DNA from: an uncultured Butyricicoccus sp.
Lineage (GTDB): Bacteria > Bacillota > Clostridia > Oscillospirales > Butyricicoccaceae
Reading direction: 5' to 3'
Assembly: GCA_947575935.1 (NCBI GenBank)
Contig: CANPPM010000127.1
Span: 1 to 7,783 of the forward strand
Length of the DNA stretch: 7,783 nucleotides
Part shown: piece after piece, positions 6,443 through 7,783 of the stretch
How positions within the stretch are numbered: the stretch's first letter is position 1
Layout: every line of letters starts with the position of its first letter
Position numbers and translations under genes: made by a program
Notes under the pieces: model-generated
Databases searched by the model: none
Seen by the model: only the letters and a program-made list of their open reading frames with translations
What the model was told of the DNA's origin: nothing

Positions 6443-7513
6443 TTACGGGTATAGTACAACCTTAATAGCCTTCCGTGAGAGCGCCAGCCGCACTGCTTTT
6501 TCAAATTCCATAAGCGGCAGCCGTTCCGTAATCACCGCCGATGGGCTGATCCGCCGGTGTTCCAACAGCGTCAGTACCCGCTTCCATGCAGTCGGATCAT
6601 ACCCCATGTGCCCAATCAAGGAAATATTTTTCCGTGTCATCTCGACTAATGAAGTCTGAAGCGGCTCATCGTCATACCCGATCCGAACCAACCGCCCGCC
6701 TCGCCGCACCATCCGGATCAGCAGCGGAAACAGACCATTTGCACCTGCTGTATCAGCAGCAATCGGAACTCCCTGGCCGCGAGTCAATTCCAGCACACGT
6801 TCGACACAGCCCGGACGGTCGGCCTCAAGCACCTCATCCGCCCCTATCCGGAGGCAGGCTTCCCGGTGAAGCGCCGCCGTTGCGGAACGAACCATACTAA
6901 GAATACGCACCGCACCCGCTGCCCGCGCAAGCTCAATACAAGCGAGCGCTAACGGCCCGGCCCCTGTCACAAGTACCGTATCCCCAACGGTCAACCCGGC
7001 CTGCGTAATCAGTGCGTTGCAGGCGTTCGCATAAGGATCCAGAACAGCGGCCTCTTCAAAGGAGGCCCCCTCCGGAATCCGCATCAGCAGATTAGGAAAT
7101 ACCCGCAAGCCCTCCCCCGGAATCCGTACATAGGGTGCAAATCCGCCATTGAGCTGAAAACCCAGACTTTTCCTGTGCATACAAAGCTGATATTCTCCGC
7201 GGGCGCAGGCATAGCATTCGCCGCATACCGTACCCGTATTATCGGAAACCACACGATCCCCTAGCTTCCAACGCGACACGCGTTCGCCGGTCTGCACAAC
7301 TTCACCGGCAAATTCATGCCCCAGAGTCACGCCAATCTGCGCCGTAGATGAGCGCCCCAACCAAATATTCAGGTCGCTGCCGCACAACCCTGCCGCGTGG
7401 ACGCGTAGTATCACATCCTCCGGCCCGGCCTGCGGAATAGGGCGCTCTTCTAAAGAAACCTGTCCGCAGCTAGGCCCGGTGCGAACAACCGCAGGCATCC
7501 AGCCTTCCCGCAT
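6443..7513 (-). CDS. Zinc-dependent medium-chain alcohol/polyol dehydrogenase, possibly NADP-preferring
   Basis: Second MDR-family zinc dehydrogenase of the operon, clearly divergent from the one at 4522-5589, so not a recent duplicate. Of 356 residues, C44 (GLCGSD), H66-E67 (GHE) and D159 (VLDPYA, the position usually Glu) form the catalytic zinc site; C97, C100, C103 and C111 form the structural zinc lobe; and GAGPLA at 184-189 is the nucleotide-binding turn. After the next strand the sequence is ILSMVRS with no acidic residue and with Arg209-Ser210, which leans towards NADP(H). The likely reaction is reversible oxidation of a polyol or reduction of a ketose. The start at 7513 lies four bases past the permease stop, with AGGCGGTGA as SD; the longer frame from 7561 would overlap the permease by 44 bases and is not preferred. 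Residue 6 is an alternative Met (7498). Confidence 0.88.
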   Translation of the reverse strand: MREGWMPAVVRTGPSCGQVSLEERPIPQAGPEDVILRVHAAGLCGSDLNIWLGRSSTAQIGVTLGHEFAGEVVQTGERVSRWKLGDRVVSDNTGTVCGECYACARGEYQLCMHRKSLGFQLNGGFAPYVRIPGEGLRVFPNLLMRIPEGASFEEAAVLDPYANACNALITQAGLTVGDTVLVTGAGPLALACIELARAAGAVRILSMVRSATAALHREACLRIGADEVLEADRPGCVERVLELTRGQGVPIAADTAGANGLFPLLIRMVRRGGRLVRIGYDDEPLQTSLVEMTRKNISLIGHMGYDPTAWKRVLTLLEHRRISPSAVITERLPLMEFEKAVRLALSRKAIKVVLYP

Positions 7514-7517
7514 ATAC

Positions 7518-7526
7518 TCACCGCCT
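7518..7526 (-). promoter_or_regulatory. Shine-Dalgarno overlapping the permease stop codon
   Basis: AGGCGGTGA on the minus strand matches the extended anti-SD complement AGGAGGTGA at eight of nine bases and includes the permease stop TGA. It ends four bases before the ATG at 7513, supporting that start and close translational coupling between transporter and dehydrogenase. Confidence 0.65.
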
Positions 7527-7783
7527 GCCTTTGTTAATAACTGCAACAAAACCGACCGCAAAAATCAAAACGATACCCTGAATAATATCTTTCATAAAGT
7601 AAGAAGCGCCGATCATAGTCAAACCGTTCGAAATGACCGCCATCAACAGCGCGCCGACTGCACTGCCGCAAATATTGAATACACCCGGTTTCAGAAAAGT
7701 TGCGCCCAACATACAGGTACTGATTGCAGGCAGCATGTTGCTGTCACCGATATTGGGCGTAACCGAGCTCAGCATAGACGCTT
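7518..7783 (-). CDS. Sugar ABC transporter permease, RbsC-like (C-terminal end, partial)
   Basis: C-terminal 87 or so residues of a membrane permease of the ribose/xylose/galactoside ABC transporter family (RbsC/BPD_transp_2); the rest is beyond the right edge, and the frame stays open to the last base. Typical family features are the segment ending in CMLGATFLKPG, where RbsC has its LGG-x-S-x-x-GG loop, a membrane helix GALLMAVISNGLTMIG with the conserved N-G-L, the short SYFMKDIIQG linker, and a last hydrophobic helix GIVLIFAVGFVAVINK ending in a basic NKGRR tail. It would form the membrane channel together with an RbsA-type ATPase and a binding protein, presumably encoded further right. 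Directly upstream of the catabolic genes, it indicates that the substrate is imported as free sugar or polyol, not through a PTS. Confidence 0.9.
   Translation of the reverse strand, partial: ASMLSSVTPNIGDSNMLPAISTCMLGATFLKPGVFNICGSAVGALLMAVISNGLTMIGASYFMKDIIQGIVLIFAVGFVAVINKGRR

Noticed and set aside
1..7783. Mobile element, CRISPR array, tRNA, rRNA or riboswitch
   Set aside because: No transposase or integrase motif, no regularly spaced repeats, and no recognisable structured RNA sequence were seen on either strand.

Overview
The window looks like part of a carbohydrate or polyol catabolic operon from an anaerobic Firmicute, most likely a GC-rich Clostridia lineage. The reasons are near-consensus Shine-Dalgarno (SD) sequences, a transketolase split into two genes, a CoA-transferase of the 4-hydroxybutyrate/butyryl-CoA type, and very compact packing. 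This assignment is inference from gene types; no rRNA or other marker is present. Every convincing gene is on the minus strand, so transcription runs from right to left.

In transcription order, the window opens with the C-terminal end of an RbsC-like sugar ABC transporter permease (7518-7783, cut by the window edge). Next come a zinc-dependent medium-chain dehydrogenase (6443-7513), a TIM-barrel sugar isomerase/epimerase-like protein (5586-6419), a second, sorbitol-dehydrogenase-like zinc dehydrogenase (4522-5589), a divergent RpiB/LacA/LacB-type sugar-phosphate isomerase (4052-4525), and transketolase N- and C-terminal subunits (3184-4038 and 2213-3187). Three junctions are ATGA stop/start overlaps and the others are 4-23 nt gaps, so this is one transcription unit whose promoter lies beyond the right edge.

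After the transketolase comes about 530 bp without an intact gene. A fourth ATGA overlap starts a reading frame there that stops after nine codons, followed by short protein-like fragments in shifting frames. This may be a decayed operon member. A near-perfect CcpA-type cre motif lies inside it (1921-1934). Then comes an intact 435-residue CoA-transferase (376-1683), and the final 375 bp carry no recognisable gene, only two inverted repeats.

A reasonable working model is import of a polyol or sugar by the ABC transporter, oxidation (or oxidation plus reduction) by two dehydrogenases with apparently different cofactor preferences, isomerisation by the TIM-barrel and RpiB-like enzymes, and entry into the pentose phosphate pathway through transketolase. 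No intact kinase is in the window, although the RpiB-like step needs a phosphorylated substrate. The most interesting signal is the RpiB-like protein: it keeps the catalytic Cys but has lost the ring-opening His and most phosphate-contacting residues of classical RpiB. That suggests an unusual substrate, possibly an open-chain tetrulose phosphate.
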